Shown here piece by piece: positions 56,161 to 64,000 of a stretch of DNA of 64,000 nt. Under the pieces are notes generated by a model. That model was not told the origin of the DNA. It saw only the letters and a program-made list of their open reading frames with translations, and made no database searches. The number at the start of each line of letters is the position of its first letter. Position 1 is the stretch's first letter. The DNA comes from Streptococcus pseudopneumoniae (lineage in GTDB: Bacteria; Bacillota; Bacilli; Lactobacillales; Streptococcaceae), in NCBI RefSeq assembly GCF_001070715.1, contig NZ_JVRR01000103.1, positions 1-64,000 on the forward strand, written 5' to 3'. Both the position numbers and the translations under genes were made by a program.

Positions 56161-57204
56161 TTATAGCAAATGCGCTTCGCGCTTGTCAAAACTTTCCTTG
56201 GCAAGTTCCACCAAACGCTCGATTAGTTCTGGGTAGCTGATTCCCATATTGTCCCAAAGCAGTGGGTACATTGACCACTGGGTAAAACCTGGCATGGTAT
56301 TAAGCTCGTTTAGGAAAATCTCCCCCTTGTCTGTATAGAAGAAATCACAACGAGAGAGACCTAGTCCACCAATCGCACGGAAGGCAGTTTCTGCATTTTG
56401 ACGCATGACAGCTACCACATCATCACTGATTTTGGCTGGGATATCCATGGTAATCTTGTTATCAATATACTTGGCATCGTAGTCATAAAAGGCAACATCC
56501 TTGACTACTTCTCCTGGTAGCGTGCTTTTGACATCGTAGTTGCCCAGTAGACCAACCTCGATTTCACGGGCATTTACCCCTTGCTCAACCAAGACACGGC
56601 TGTCATATTGGAAGGCAAGTTTCAAGGCTTGACGGAGTTCTTCTTGATTTTCAGATTTAGAAATACCGACACTAGAACCCATGTTTGACGGCTTAGTGAA
56701 GACTGGATAAGTCAATTTTTCTTCAACTTCGGCAATTTTAGCAGTCACATCATCCCCTTCGACAATGGCCACATAAGGAACTTGGGCAATCCCGACAGAT
56801 TCTAACACACGTTTGGTGGTGATTTTATCCATGGCAAGGCTAGATGACAAGATATTACATCCGACATACGGCATTTTCAAAACTTCTAAGAAGCCTTGGA
56901 CAGAGCCATCTTCTCCCATCGGACCGTGAAGAACTGGAAAGACCACAGCCCCTTCTTCGTAGATGGCACTTGGTGCAACTTTCTTATCCCAATCAATGGT
57001 CGCATTGGTCATAAGACGGTCTTCTTGCTCTGGAGTCTGGCTAAATTCCTGCGTTTTGATAAAGTCACCAGACTGGCTAATGAAGAAAGTCTTGACTGTG
57101 AAACGGTCGTAATTGACCGCACGCATGACACTTTCCGCTGAAAGGACAGAGACTTCGCGTTCCGCACTCCGTCCACCGTATAAAAGAATAATCGTTTGTT
57201 TCAT
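56161..57204 (-). CDS. ddl: D-alanine--D-alanine ligase
   Basis: 347-residue ATP-grasp enzyme making D-Ala-D-Ala. Seen: [15 protein letters not shown] near the N-terminus, [13 protein letters not shown] as the ATP-grasp loop, and [14 protein letters not shown] as the C-terminal metal site. The Tyr-type ([11 protein letters not shown]) pattern is the D-Ala-specific enzyme, not a D-Lac or D-Ser variant. It lies under 1 kb from pbp2b; ddl alleles in penicillin-resistant pneumococci often hitchhike with it. Confidence 0.95.
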   Translation of the reverse strand: MKQTIILLYGGRSAEREVSVLSAESVMRAVNYDRFTVKTFFISQSGDFIKTQEFSQTPEQEDRLMTNATIDWDKKVAPSAIYEEGAVVFPVLHGPMGEDGSVQGFLEVLKMPYVGCNILSSSLAMDKITTKRVLESVGIAQVPYVAIVEGDDVTAKIAEVEEKLTYPVFTKPSNMGSSVGISKSENQEELRQALKLAFQYDSRVLVEQGVNAREIEVGLLGNYDVKSTLPGEVVKDVAFYDYDAKYIDNKITMDIPAKISDDVVAVMRQNAETAFRAIGGLGLSRCDFFYTDKGEIFLNELNTMPGFTQWSMYPLLWDNMGISYPELIERLVELAKESFDKREAHLL

Positions 57205-57307
57205 ATTATTTGTCCTAATTCTACTAGAATACTCGCTCTTTAGTATATCATATTTGCTTGTTTTTTTAAAACTTGAACCTGATCCTACTCATCACACTAT
57301 ACAAAAA

Positions 57308-57335
57308 GAGGCCGATAGGAACGATTTTCAGCCTC
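57308..57335 (-). terminator. Terminator of the pbp2b-recR operon
   Basis: Minus strand: GAGGCTGA pairs with TCGGCCTC, then T5. It separates recR from ddl. Confidence 0.8.
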
Positions 57336-57379
57336 CTTGATTTTTTATAAATGAATGGAGTTCGTAAATTTGTCTACAC

Positions 57380-57976
57380 TTACAACTCTGTTCGATTTTC
57401 AATAGCCCGTAAGAGGGTCACTTCGTCCGCATACTCGATATCCGCTCCCACAGCAAGACCTCGTGCCAGGCGTGTAACTTTAATCCCAGCTGGCTTGAGC
57501 AAACGTGAAAGATACATAGAAGTTGCTTCCCCATCTGCCGTGGCATTGGTTGCTACGATGACCTCTGAAACTTCACTGTCCATCAGACGAGTCATGAGAC
57601 TCTTGAGATTGATATCATCAGGACTGATGCCATTCATAGGGGAAATGAGGCCGTGCAGAACATGATAGAGTCCGTGGTATTCTTGGATGTTCTCCATGGC
57701 TGCCACATCGCGACTATCCTCGAGAACTAAAATCGTCGTTTGGTCACGAGTCGGATCGGTACAGATAGAACAAGGATCGTCGTCTGTCAAACGTCCACAA
57801 ATAGAACAGTAGGTCAATTCTCTCTTAGCAGAAAGGAGATTTTTTGCAAATTCATTGACATCATCATCAGACATCCCAATCGTATAAAAGGCCAGACGCG
57901 TAGCCGTCTTAATCCCGATACCTGGTAACTTAGAATAACTGTCAATCAGCTTGGCAATGGGTGTTGGATAAAGCAT
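57380..57976 (-). CDS. recR: Recombination protein RecR
   Basis: 198 residues: helix-hairpin-helix ([15 protein letters not shown]), a zinc finger (CSIC at start and CSIC later), a Toprim domain ([14 protein letters not shown]) and a Walker-B-like C-terminal stretch. It works with RecO and RecF at gaps and blocked forks. It lies 10 bases downstream of pbp2b. Confidence 0.95.
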   Translation of the reverse strand: MLYPTPIAKLIDSYSKLPGIGIKTATRLAFYTIGMSDDDVNEFAKNLLSAKRELTYCSICGRLTDDDPCSICTDPTRDQTTILVLEDSRDVAAMENIQEYHGLYHVLHGLISPMNGISPDDINLKSLMTRLMDSEVSEVIVATNATADGEATSMYLSRLLKPAGIKVTRLARGLAVGADIEYADEVTLLRAIENRTEL

Positions 57977-57986
57977 AATTTCCTTT

Positions 57987-60029
57987 CTAGTTCATCGGAT
58001 GGTATTTTTGATACAGATTGATAATGTCACGCGCAATGGAAGGTCCTACACCATTTGTTAGATTGGTATTATGAGGAAAGACCACTGCAACAGCGATTTG
58101 AGGATTATCAGATGGGGCATAGGCCACCGCATTGGTATTGGTTGCTTGCTGTCCATCTGCCACATAGCTTTCGGCTGTACCCGTTTTTCCGCTAATGGAT
58201 ACCAAGGCACCATTTGAAAAGGCACGTCCAGTTGTCAATCCGCTAGTCCCATGAGCAACCTGATAAAAACCTTGGTGCAAGACACTCATATCGGAGTCGG
58301 ATATATTGACCTTATTCATCTCTGTCGGTTGCAGTTGCTGAATCAAGTCGCCCAGTCCTCCCTTATCATTATTACCATAAATGCCTTCCACAATACGAGG
58401 AGCCACACGAACACCATCATTTGCAATAGTTGCTACATACTGAGCTAATTGCATGGGCGTATAGTTATCAAACTGCCCAAAGGCATTAGTAATGTAATTA
58501 GCAAAGCTATAGTCTTTGGGAACAAATCCAGTAGATTCATCTGGTAGGTCAATTCCGGTCGCAGAACCCAAACCATATTCACCAAAGGTTGAACGCAATT
58601 TCCCCATAGCAGACTCTAGATTGCTGGTGCCGACAAACATATTGGGTTGATAGGTCTGGCCCATGATTCCAAGAGCGGTTTGAACCATGTAAGCATTAGA
58701 TGAATACTCCAAGGCTTCCACAGCTGTAATAGGAAAAGATCCATATGCCAATTTATACCAAGAATAAATTGGAGCTGAACCTTGGAAAACAATAGGCTGA
58801 TCTGTCAAGGTCTGGTTTCCTGATAAGACTCCATTTTCCCAGCCAGAGCTGATGGTCGCAGCCTTGACAACCGAACCTGGGACAAAGACATTGGTTACCG
58901 TTCCCAAGGAATCAGGCGTCAAGTCTCCCGTTTTCAAGTCATGTTTGAGACCTGACATAGACAAAACAGCACCTGTTTTTGGGTTAAGGGCGACTGCATA
59001 GACACCTTCAGAATACTTGGCTCCACCATTTCCTAGCTCGGAATTGAAATAACTTTTCAGCAAAGCATCCACGCTATCTTGGAAGGCCAAATCAATGGTC
59101 AGTTTGATATTGTTTCCCTTACTACCTTCCTCAATTGTATCCACGCTTTCCATATTGCCATATTTATCCAGATGGATTTCTTTTACCGAGCGTTTCCCTT
59201 GTAAGGTCTCTTCATATTGCTTTTCCAAATAGGAGGTTCCAACACGGTCATTTAGAGAATAGCCTTTTTTAAGATAGGCTTCTGCTTCTTCCGCTGGGAG
59301 ACCAGCTTTTTCACTGGATACACTCCCTACTATAGAAGAAAGAGAAGTTTCCAAAACCTTTCTATCCCAAGAGGTAGAAATACTAATGCCAGGCATCTCC
59401 TTTGAAATAGAGGCAATAACAGCCACCTGAGAATCATTTAGAGGATCTGTCGCAATGGTTCCTGTCGCAAAGTTTCCAACAGCATTTAACTGACTAAAAA
59501 GATAGATTTCTTTCTTTTCATCCTCTGTATAGTTTAGTTGACTTGTTGGGACACTATCGACCGCATTGTTATACAGTTCTGATTCGGATAGACGATTGCC
59601 ATCTGAATCCAAGCGTTTCTCACTTGGGAGAGCTTCCACTGTTTTTTTATAGATTTCAGGATCAGCCAAATAGTAATCAGCCAGCTGGCGTTCTGTCAAA
59701 TTTGGAGAGCTGATGCTCACATAAGTCAGTAACTTTTTAGCTATTTCTTTTAAGTCTGTAGCCGTCATTTTATTGCTACGCGTAAAGGAAACAACCTGCT
59801 TTAACGTATTTTCTACCAAAGGTTTTCCACTAGCATCATAAATTTCCCCACGGGCAGAACTGGTTGTGACCTTGGTCTGACTAGCTGAGGCTAGCTTTTT
59901 TTCGTAAAAATCCTTGTTCAAAACCTGCATATACAACAAACGACCAATAATGGTCATAAAGAGTAAAATGACGATTGAAAACAATAAATTAAGCCGAATC
60001 GGAATCGAATGGCTGTTAAATTTTCTCAT
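57987..60029 (-). CDS. pbp2b: Penicillin-binding protein 2B, low-affinity-type allele
   Basis: 680-residue class B transpeptidase: short cytoplasmic tail, one membrane helix (about 14-36), a dimerisation/pedestal domain, and a transpeptidase domain. Active-site motifs are Ser386-Val-Val-Lys389, Ser443-Ser-Asn445 and KTG near 615. It builds peripheral cell wall with RodA. Position 446 is Ala (SSNAYM, codon 58692-58694) where susceptible strains have Thr, and 476 is Gly (GKLRS, codon 58602-58604) where they have Glu. Position 619 keeps the Ala of the KTGTAES motif. This pattern is that of a mosaic, beta-lactam-nonsusceptible allele. Start MRKFNSHS; the frame extends 5 codons upstream. Confidence 0.96.
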   Translation of the reverse strand: MRKFNSHSIPIRLNLLFSIVILLFMTIIGRLLYMQVLNKDFYEKKLASASQTKVTTSSARGEIYDASGKPLVENTLKQVVSFTRSNKMTATDLKEIAKKLLTYVSISSPNLTERQLADYYLADPEIYKKTVEALPSEKRLDSDGNRLSESELYNNAVDSVPTSQLNYTEDEKKEIYLFSQLNAVGNFATGTIATDPLNDSQVAVIASISKEMPGISISTSWDRKVLETSLSSIVGSVSSEKAGLPAEEAEAYLKKGYSLNDRVGTSYLEKQYEETLQGKRSVKEIHLDKYGNMESVDTIEEGSKGNNIKLTIDLAFQDSVDALLKSYFNSELGNGGAKYSEGVYAVALNPKTGAVLSMSGLKHDLKTGDLTPDSLGTVTNVFVPGSVVKAATISSGWENGVLSGNQTLTDQPIVFQGSAPIYSWYKLAYGSFPITAVEALEYSSNAYMVQTALGIMGQTYQPNMFVGTSNLESAMGKLRSTFGEYGLGSATGIDLPDESTGFVPKDYSFANYITNAFGQFDNYTPMQLAQYVATIANDGVRVAPRIVEGIYGNNDKGGLGDLIQQLQPTEMNKVNISDSDMSVLHQGFYQVAHGTSGLTTGRAFSNGALVSISGKTGTAESYVADGQQATNTNAVAYAPSDNPQIAVAVVFPHNTNLTNGVGPSIARDIINLYQKYHPMN

Positions 60030-60237
60030 ACAAATCAGTCTCATTTCTAACTTAAAATCTTACTCTTAATTGTACCACAATTTGAGCAGAAAATTATGGA
60101 AAAGAAAGAAGCTTTTTTTCGTTTTTACAGTAAGATACGTTTTTATTTATCCATCCCTATATTATATGTTATAATGAATGTAAAAGTTCAATAATCTAGT
60201 CTTTTTCCAACACGACTCATTTAAAGGAGCCTTCCCT

Positions 60238-61089
60238 ATGGACAAACCAGATATCGCAACTGTCATTGATTCACATTTTGAAGAAATGACAGACCTAGAG
60301 CAAGAAATCGCTCGCTATTTTTTACAAGCAGAAACGATTACAGATGATTTATCTTCTCAACAAGTCACTCAAAAATTACATATCTCTCAGGCTGCACTAA
60401 CTCGCTTTGCTAAAAAGTGTGGCTTTACTGGCTACCGAGAATTTATTTTCCAATACCAACATGAGGCAGAAAATCAAGCCAACCAAGTCTCCAAGCACAG
60501 TCCACTGACCAAACGAGTCCTCAGAAGTTATAGCAACATGAGGGAACAAACACAAGACTTGATTGACGAAGTCCAACTAGAACGAATTGCCCAGCTAATC
60601 GAAGATGCTGAGCGTATCTACTTCTTCGGAACAGGGAGTTCTGGCCTCGTAGCTCGTGAAATGAAATTGCGCTTCATGCGTCTGGGTGTGGTCTGCGAAG
60701 CTTTGACAGACCAAGACGGCTTTGCCTGGACAACCAGCATCATGGATGAAAATTGTCTCGTACTGGGTTTCTCACTTTCTGGCACAACTCCCTCTATTTT
60801 AGACAGTTTATTAGACGCTAAGGAGATGGGGGCAAAGACTGTACTCTTTTCAAGTGTCCCAAATAAAGATAGTCAGACCTACACAGAGACTGTTCTGGTA
60901 GCCACCCACAGCCAGCCTTCCTATATCCAACGAATATCCGCTCAACTTCCTATGCTCTTCTTTATCGATTTGATTTATGCCTACTTTTTGGAAATCAATC
61001 GCGAAAGCAAGGAAAAAATCTTTAATAGCTACTGGGAAAATAAAAAACTCAACGGCTATCGTAGACAAAAACGTATAAGAAAATCCTAG
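60238..61089 (+). CDS. nanR: RpiR-family regulator of sialic-acid genes
   Basis: 283 residues: N-terminal HTH_6 domain (residues 1-77, with QKLHISQAALTRFAKKCGFTGYREF) and a C-terminal SIS sugar-isomerase-type effector domain (FFGTGSSGLVAREMKLRFMRLG, LGFSLSGTTPSIL). It converges on the ROK kinase gene. In streptococci the RpiR next to nan genes controls sialic-acid uptake and use, presumably responding to ManNAc-6-P; the ligand is inference. RBS is AAAGGAGCC. Confidence 0.85.
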   Translation: MDKPDIATVIDSHFEEMTDLEQEIARYFLQAETITDDLSSQQVTQKLHISQAALTRFAKKCGFTGYREFIFQYQHEAENQANQVSKHSPLTKRVLRSYSNMREQTQDLIDEVQLERIAQLIEDAERIYFFGTGSSGLVAREMKLRFMRLGVVCEALTDQDGFAWTTSIMDENCLVLGFSLSGTTPSILDSLLDAKEMGAKTVLFSSVPNKDSQTYTETVLVATHSQPSYIQRISAQLPMLFFIDLIYAYFLEINRESKEKIFNSYWENKKLNGYRRQKRIRKS

Positions 61090-61104
61090 TTTGGCTGGGC
61101 CAAA

Positions 61105-61989
61105 CTAGGATTGTTTTGTCTTAAAATGATAATATGCACCAAGCATACCTGCTGTATTCTGGTGATGGGCAAATTCTAATCGTGTTTTTTCTGCTAAACT
61201 TGGTACCAAAGCCTCTTTCAAGGCTGTGCGGATCTTAGGTTTGAGGATAGCCTCTTGCCCCATGATACCACCACCAAGAATAACCACTTCTGGATTGGCA
61301 ACGTAGCAAATATTTGCCAGACCTTTTCCTAGATAGTCAACCATACGGTCAATACCAGCCATGCAGATTTTGTTTCCTTCAGTGGCTTCCTTAAAGATGC
61401 GTCGACCATTCCACTGGTCAACTGAATCTCCATGACCTGCTGCTACATACTCCACCAAGGCTGTCGTAGAAGCCAAGTCTTGGAAAGCACCATCTTGCAT
61501 ATGCATATACCCGACTTCACAGGCAGAATTGCTAAAACCATGGAAGACTTTCCCATCCATAATCAAGCAACCACCGATACCTGTTCCAATGGTCAAGCAA
61601 AGGGTGACACTTGCTCCCTTACCTGAACCAGATACTGCCTCAGCCAGACCTGCACAGTTGACATCATTTTCAATCTCACAAGGAATAGTAAAGCTTTCTT
61701 CGATTTCCTTTTTGAACTGGGTGCCTGCATAATTTGGAATCTGAGGTCCAGCGTAGAAAATTTCCCCCTTATCAGGGTCCACCATTCCTGCAGAAGAAAT
61801 GGCAACACCTGCTACTGGGCCTTTTTCTAAATAGCTAGCTACGATATCTTTGGTCTTTTGTAAGATATGAGGGCCACCCTTATGCGCCTCTGTTGGCATT
61901 TCATGCGATTCAACAAGTTGGCCTTCTTGGTCGATCAAACCATATTTGATGTTGGTTCCACCGATATCAATTGCAACGTAGTGTGTCAT
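61105..61989 (-). CDS. nanK: ROK-family kinase, probably N-acetylmannosamine kinase
   Basis: 294 residues. The ATP motif is AIDIGGTNIKYGL (7-19). IENDVNCAGLAE and GTGIGGCLI are the sugar-binding pieces. The usual ROK zinc site CxCGxxGC is absent; the equivalent segment reads YMHMQDGAFQDLAS. It lies 18 bases downstream of the sialic-acid lyase, fitting phosphorylation of ManNAc (the lyase product) to ManNAc-6-P. A glucokinase role is less likely by context. Confidence 0.82.
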   Translation of the reverse strand: MTHYVAIDIGGTNIKYGLIDQEGQLVESHEMPTEAHKGGPHILQKTKDIVASYLEKGPVAGVAISSAGMVDPDKGEIFYAGPQIPNYAGTQFKKEIEESFTIPCEIENDVNCAGLAEAVSGSGKGASVTLCLTIGTGIGGCLIMDGKVFHGFSNSACEVGYMHMQDGAFQDLASTTALVEYVAAGHGDSVDQWNGRRIFKEATEGNKICMAGIDRMVDYLGKGLANICYVANPEVVILGGGIMGQEAILKPKIRTALKEALVPSLAEKTRLEFAHHQNTAGMLGAYYHFKTKQS

Positions 61990-62006
61990 AAATACCTCCT
62001 TATGGA

Positions 62007-62924
62007 TTAGAGGAAGCGCTCCTTGGTTTCACGAATCAAGGCTGCAGCTGCTTCTACAACTGGACGATCTTCTTCAGTCACTGGTGTCAATGGCGAACGA
62101 ACAGAACCGATGTTCAAGCCTTCATTGATTTTCAAGACTTCTTTGATGACACCGTACATATTTCCATGTGCAGCAGTGAGTTTGCCAATGATTGCGTTGA
62201 TAGCATACTGCAATTCACGCGCTGTTTCCAAGTCTTTGTCCGCAATCAATTGGTTGAGTTTCAAGAAGAGTTCTGGCATAGCACCATATGTACCACCGAT
62301 ACCAGCTTTGGCACCCATGAGGCGACCTCCTAGGAACTGTTCATCTGGACCGTTAAAGACGATATGGTCTTCCCCACCAAGGCTCACAAAGGTTTGGATA
62401 TCTTGAACTGGCATTGAAGAATTTTTAACACCAATAACACGAGGATTTTTCAACATTTCAGTATAAAGACTTGGAGTCAAAGCAACACCTGCCAATTGAG
62501 GAATGTTGTAGATCACATAGTCTGTGTTTGGAGCTGCAGAACTAATATCGTTCCAGTATTTGGCAACTGAGTATTCTGGCAAGCGGAAGTAAATTGGTGG
62601 AATTGTTGCAATGGCATCTACACCCAAACTTTCAGCATGACGAGCCAGTTCCATACTGTCTTTGGTGTTGTTGCAAGCTACGTGAGCAATGATGGTCAAT
62701 TTACCTTTGGCAACTGCCATGACTTCTTCCAAGATTAACTTGCGGTCTTCAACGCTTTGGTAGATACATTCACCAGAAGAACCATTGACATAAAGACCTT
62801 GAACACCTTTATCAATAAAGTATTGAACCAAGGCACGCGTACGCTCTGGACTTACTTCTCCTTGATCATCATAACATGCGTAGAAGGCTGGAATGACACC
62901 TTCGTATTTTTTTAAATCTGACAT
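62007..62924 (-). CDS. nanA: N-acetylneuraminate lyase
   Basis: 305-residue class I aldolase of the DapA/NAL family. The carboxylate-binding GSSGE is at 48-52, catalytic Tyr139 (IYNIPQLAG) and Schiff-base Lys167 (IGVKNSS). It splits sialic acid to ManNAc and pyruvate in the cytoplasm. The start MSDLKKYEG follows AGGAGAAAATC; the upstream in-frame stretch has no ribosome-binding site. First gene of a lyase-kinase pair. This lyase symbol also names the sialidase in pneumococcal literature. Confidence 0.93.
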   Translation of the reverse strand: MSDLKKYEGVIPAFYACYDDQGEVSPERTRALVQYFIDKGVQGLYVNGSSGECIYQSVEDRKLILEEVMAVAKGKLTIIAHVACNNTKDSMELARHAESLGVDAIATIPPIYFRLPEYSVAKYWNDISSAAPNTDYVIYNIPQLAGVALTPSLYTEMLKNPRVIGVKNSSMPVQDIQTFVSLGGEDHIVFNGPDEQFLGGRLMGAKAGIGGTYGAMPELFLKLNQLIADKDLETARELQYAINAIIGKLTAAHGNMYGVIKEVLKINEGLNIGSVRSPLTPVTEEDRPVVEAAAALIRETKERFL

Positions 62925-62981
62925 AGATTTTCTCCTATTATTTTTATTTTCTGCTAAAGCAGATTCTTTCTTTACTTCTTT

Positions 62982-63010
62982 AGTATACACTTTACCGAAA
63001 AGGCTTTCAA
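62982..63010 (-). promoter_or_regulatory. Promoter of the sialic-acid lyase-kinase operon
   Basis: Minus strand: TTGAAA (63005-63010), a 17-base spacer and TATACT (62982-62987). The candidate operator at 63068-63081 lies upstream. Confidence 0.65.
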
Positions 63011-63067
63011 TATCTTGTAGACACTTAGATTTTAGTTTCTCGCTTATAGAATAGCGTTTGGAGCGTT

Positions 63068-63081
63068 TGAAAGTAGTTTCA
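63068..63081. promoter_or_regulatory. Candidate RpiR/NanR operator
   Basis: TGAAAGTAGTTTCA: TGAAA and TTTCA are a 5-bp inverted repeat with a 4-base centre, about 58 bases upstream of the -35 of the lyase promoter. The position fits a NanR site, but I cannot match it to a verified motif. Confidence 0.4.
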
Positions 63082-63097
63082 GAAATAATTGCACCCC

Positions 63098-63742
63098 TTA
63101 CTCATACTTAGCAAATAGCTTTTCCATCACTCCCACTTGTAAAAAAGCAAGAAATCCAAAACCAAAGAGAATAAAAGCTGATCCTCCCAATAGAAGGGTA
63201 AAGGCTGATAGATATAGAATCATCAAAATCAAAAAGATAATTGCAATCATCAAGATAAACCAAGGAGCATTAAAACTAGCCAACATCAATCCTTTTTGAA
63301 GAATTTCTTTCCAAGATAGGTCATAACGTGCAGCGATTGGATAGCTAGCCAGCATCACAATGGTAAGGAAAATAAGAATACCTAAACAAATAGCTTTAAC
63401 CAATTGGAAGGGCAGAGCTGTTTGACCCCAGAAAAGATAGAGATCTGAAAGGGTAAGAAACACAATTCCTAACTCCATTAAACCGAGCTGAAACCCCAAT
63501 TTCAGATTTTGCTTGAAAGTTCTCAGATAGATTTTAAAAACGGGCACCCGTCTGCTCTTCTTAATCTCAAACATGGTCTCGTAGAGGCTGATTTTAGCCA
63601 CTCCAATCGTTACGATTGGCAAACAAGTTACTACAAAGAGAAGATTGACTGTTACAATATCTAAAACCTTCTCACTAATTCGCATTAGAAAATTATCTGT
63701 ATCAAATGCAGCCTTGATAAGGCTTACTCCTTTTTGTGCCAT
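63098..63742 (-). CDS. YesL-family (DUF624) membrane protein
   Basis: 214 residues with about five or six hydrophobic helices; the pattern VTCLPIVTIGVAKISLYETMFEIKKS is a DUF624/YesL hallmark. The family often accompanies carbohydrate ABC transporters, but its role is not known. It belongs to the sialic-acid cluster by position. RBS is GGAGGAGC. Confidence 0.8.
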   Translation of the reverse strand: MAQKGVSLIKAAFDTDNFLMRISEKVLDIVTVNLLFVVTCLPIVTIGVAKISLYETMFEIKKSRRVPVFKIYLRTFKQNLKLGFQLGLMELGIVFLTLSDLYLFWGQTALPFQLVKAICLGILIFLTIVMLASYPIAARYDLSWKEILQKGLMLASFNAPWFILMIAIIFLILMILYLSAFTLLLGGSAFILFGFGFLAFLQVGVMEKLFAKYE

Positions 63743-63876
63743 GTTTGCTCCTCCTATAATTTAATTTATATCACTTGCTAAATCATTCCGATTTATCAAT
63801 TGATAAGATTCAACTCTTAAACTCAATTTTCAAAAGTACTTAATAAGATAGTCATCAGCTATCTCTGCTGATCATT

Positions 63877-64000
63877 CTAATCAATTAAAATTTTAAACAA
63901 ATACTTGCGAACTTGATCTTCCATACCTGCATAACCATTTGGTTGATGTGGTTCACCTGGGAAGAAAATCGCAAAATTGTGATAACCCAACAAGAGTGGG
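63877..64000 (-). CDS. YhcH/YjgK/YiaL family protein (C-terminal part)
   Basis: Partial: only the last 41 residues fall in the window. FAIFFPGEPHQPNGYAGM is the cupin-type metal region of this family, and the end (RKYLFKILID) is typical. Members often accompany sialic-acid genes as anomerases or small catabolic proteins, which fits the neighbourhood. Confidence 0.72.
   Translation of the reverse strand, partial: PLLLGYHNFAIFFPGEPHQPNGYAGMEDQVRKYLFKILID

Noticed and set aside
63050-63070. A possible CcpA cre site (TTTCAAACGCTCC).
   Set aside because: Two core positions mismatch the cre consensus. I give it no support.

Overview
The window is about 40% GC and reads as a chromosome segment of Streptococcus pneumoniae or a very close mitis-group relative. 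The evidence is the psaBCA/tpx/psaR manganese locus with a textbook PsaR operator, the dcw-type ylm/ftsZ/ftsA cluster, a PBP2b with pneumococcal numbering, and BOX-type interspersed repeats. There are no rRNA or tRNA genes, no prophage, no complete insertion sequence and no CRISPR array.

Layout. 1-12.1 kb: housekeeping and small operons (pepQ; ECF S component, pyridoxine kinase and truA; an MFS exporter; a membrane gene ending in a BOX repeat; phnA, cmk, a LysM protein, ferredoxin, a glycosyltransferase, galE, an FAD oxidoreductase, a Nif3-like protein, trmK). 12.1-20.5 kb: transport and envelope genes (P-type ATPase, lysophosphatidate acyltransferase), a four-gene iron/siderophore-type ABC operon with an intracellular esterase, and a cadD module bounded by repeated terminators. 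20.5-24.4 kb: rpsO, then a tandem duplication of about 754 bp carrying a small membrane-protein gene plus a threonine T-box. The second T-box leads into thrS and the first is degenerate. 24.4-33.4 kb: a two-component system, an Mbeg1-like hydrolase, an Rrf2 regulator, a phosphoesterase, psaR, dtd, rel and a small secreted protein with a decayed paralogue. 33.5-39.5 kb: an MBL-fold hydrolase, pepO and psaBCA-tpx. 39.5-44.4 kb: an FtsX-type ABC exporter, gpmA and a small membrane protein. 44.8-54.6 kb: ileS with its T-box, divIVA, ylmHGFE, ftsZ and ftsA. 54.7-60.0 kb: murF, ddl, recR and pbp2b. 60.2-64 kb: a sialic-acid catabolic cluster (RpiR regulator, ROK kinase, N-acetylneuraminate lyase, YesL-like protein, partial YhcH/YiaL protein).

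How genes work together. PsaR senses manganese and represses psaBCA; its box overlaps the psaB promoter. FtsA, FtsZ, SepF, YlmG, YlmH and DivIVA serve septation, and MurF, Ddl and PBP2b make and crosslink peptidoglycan. PBP2b carries Ala446 and Gly476, the substitutions known from penicillin-nonsusceptible strains, which suggests a mosaic allele. The sialic-acid genes form one catabolic unit.

Most worth a second look: (1) a 24-codon, cysteine-ending leader peptide upstream of cadD whose last codons carry an anti-Shine-Dalgarno sequence for cadD, downstream of a promoter embedded in a palindrome; (2) the duplicated gene/T-box module in front of thrS, where the first T-box has lost its T-box sequence but kept its terminator; (3) the siderophore-type operon with a cytosolic esterase; (4) a ferredoxin gene whose promoter places the transcription start on its ATG.
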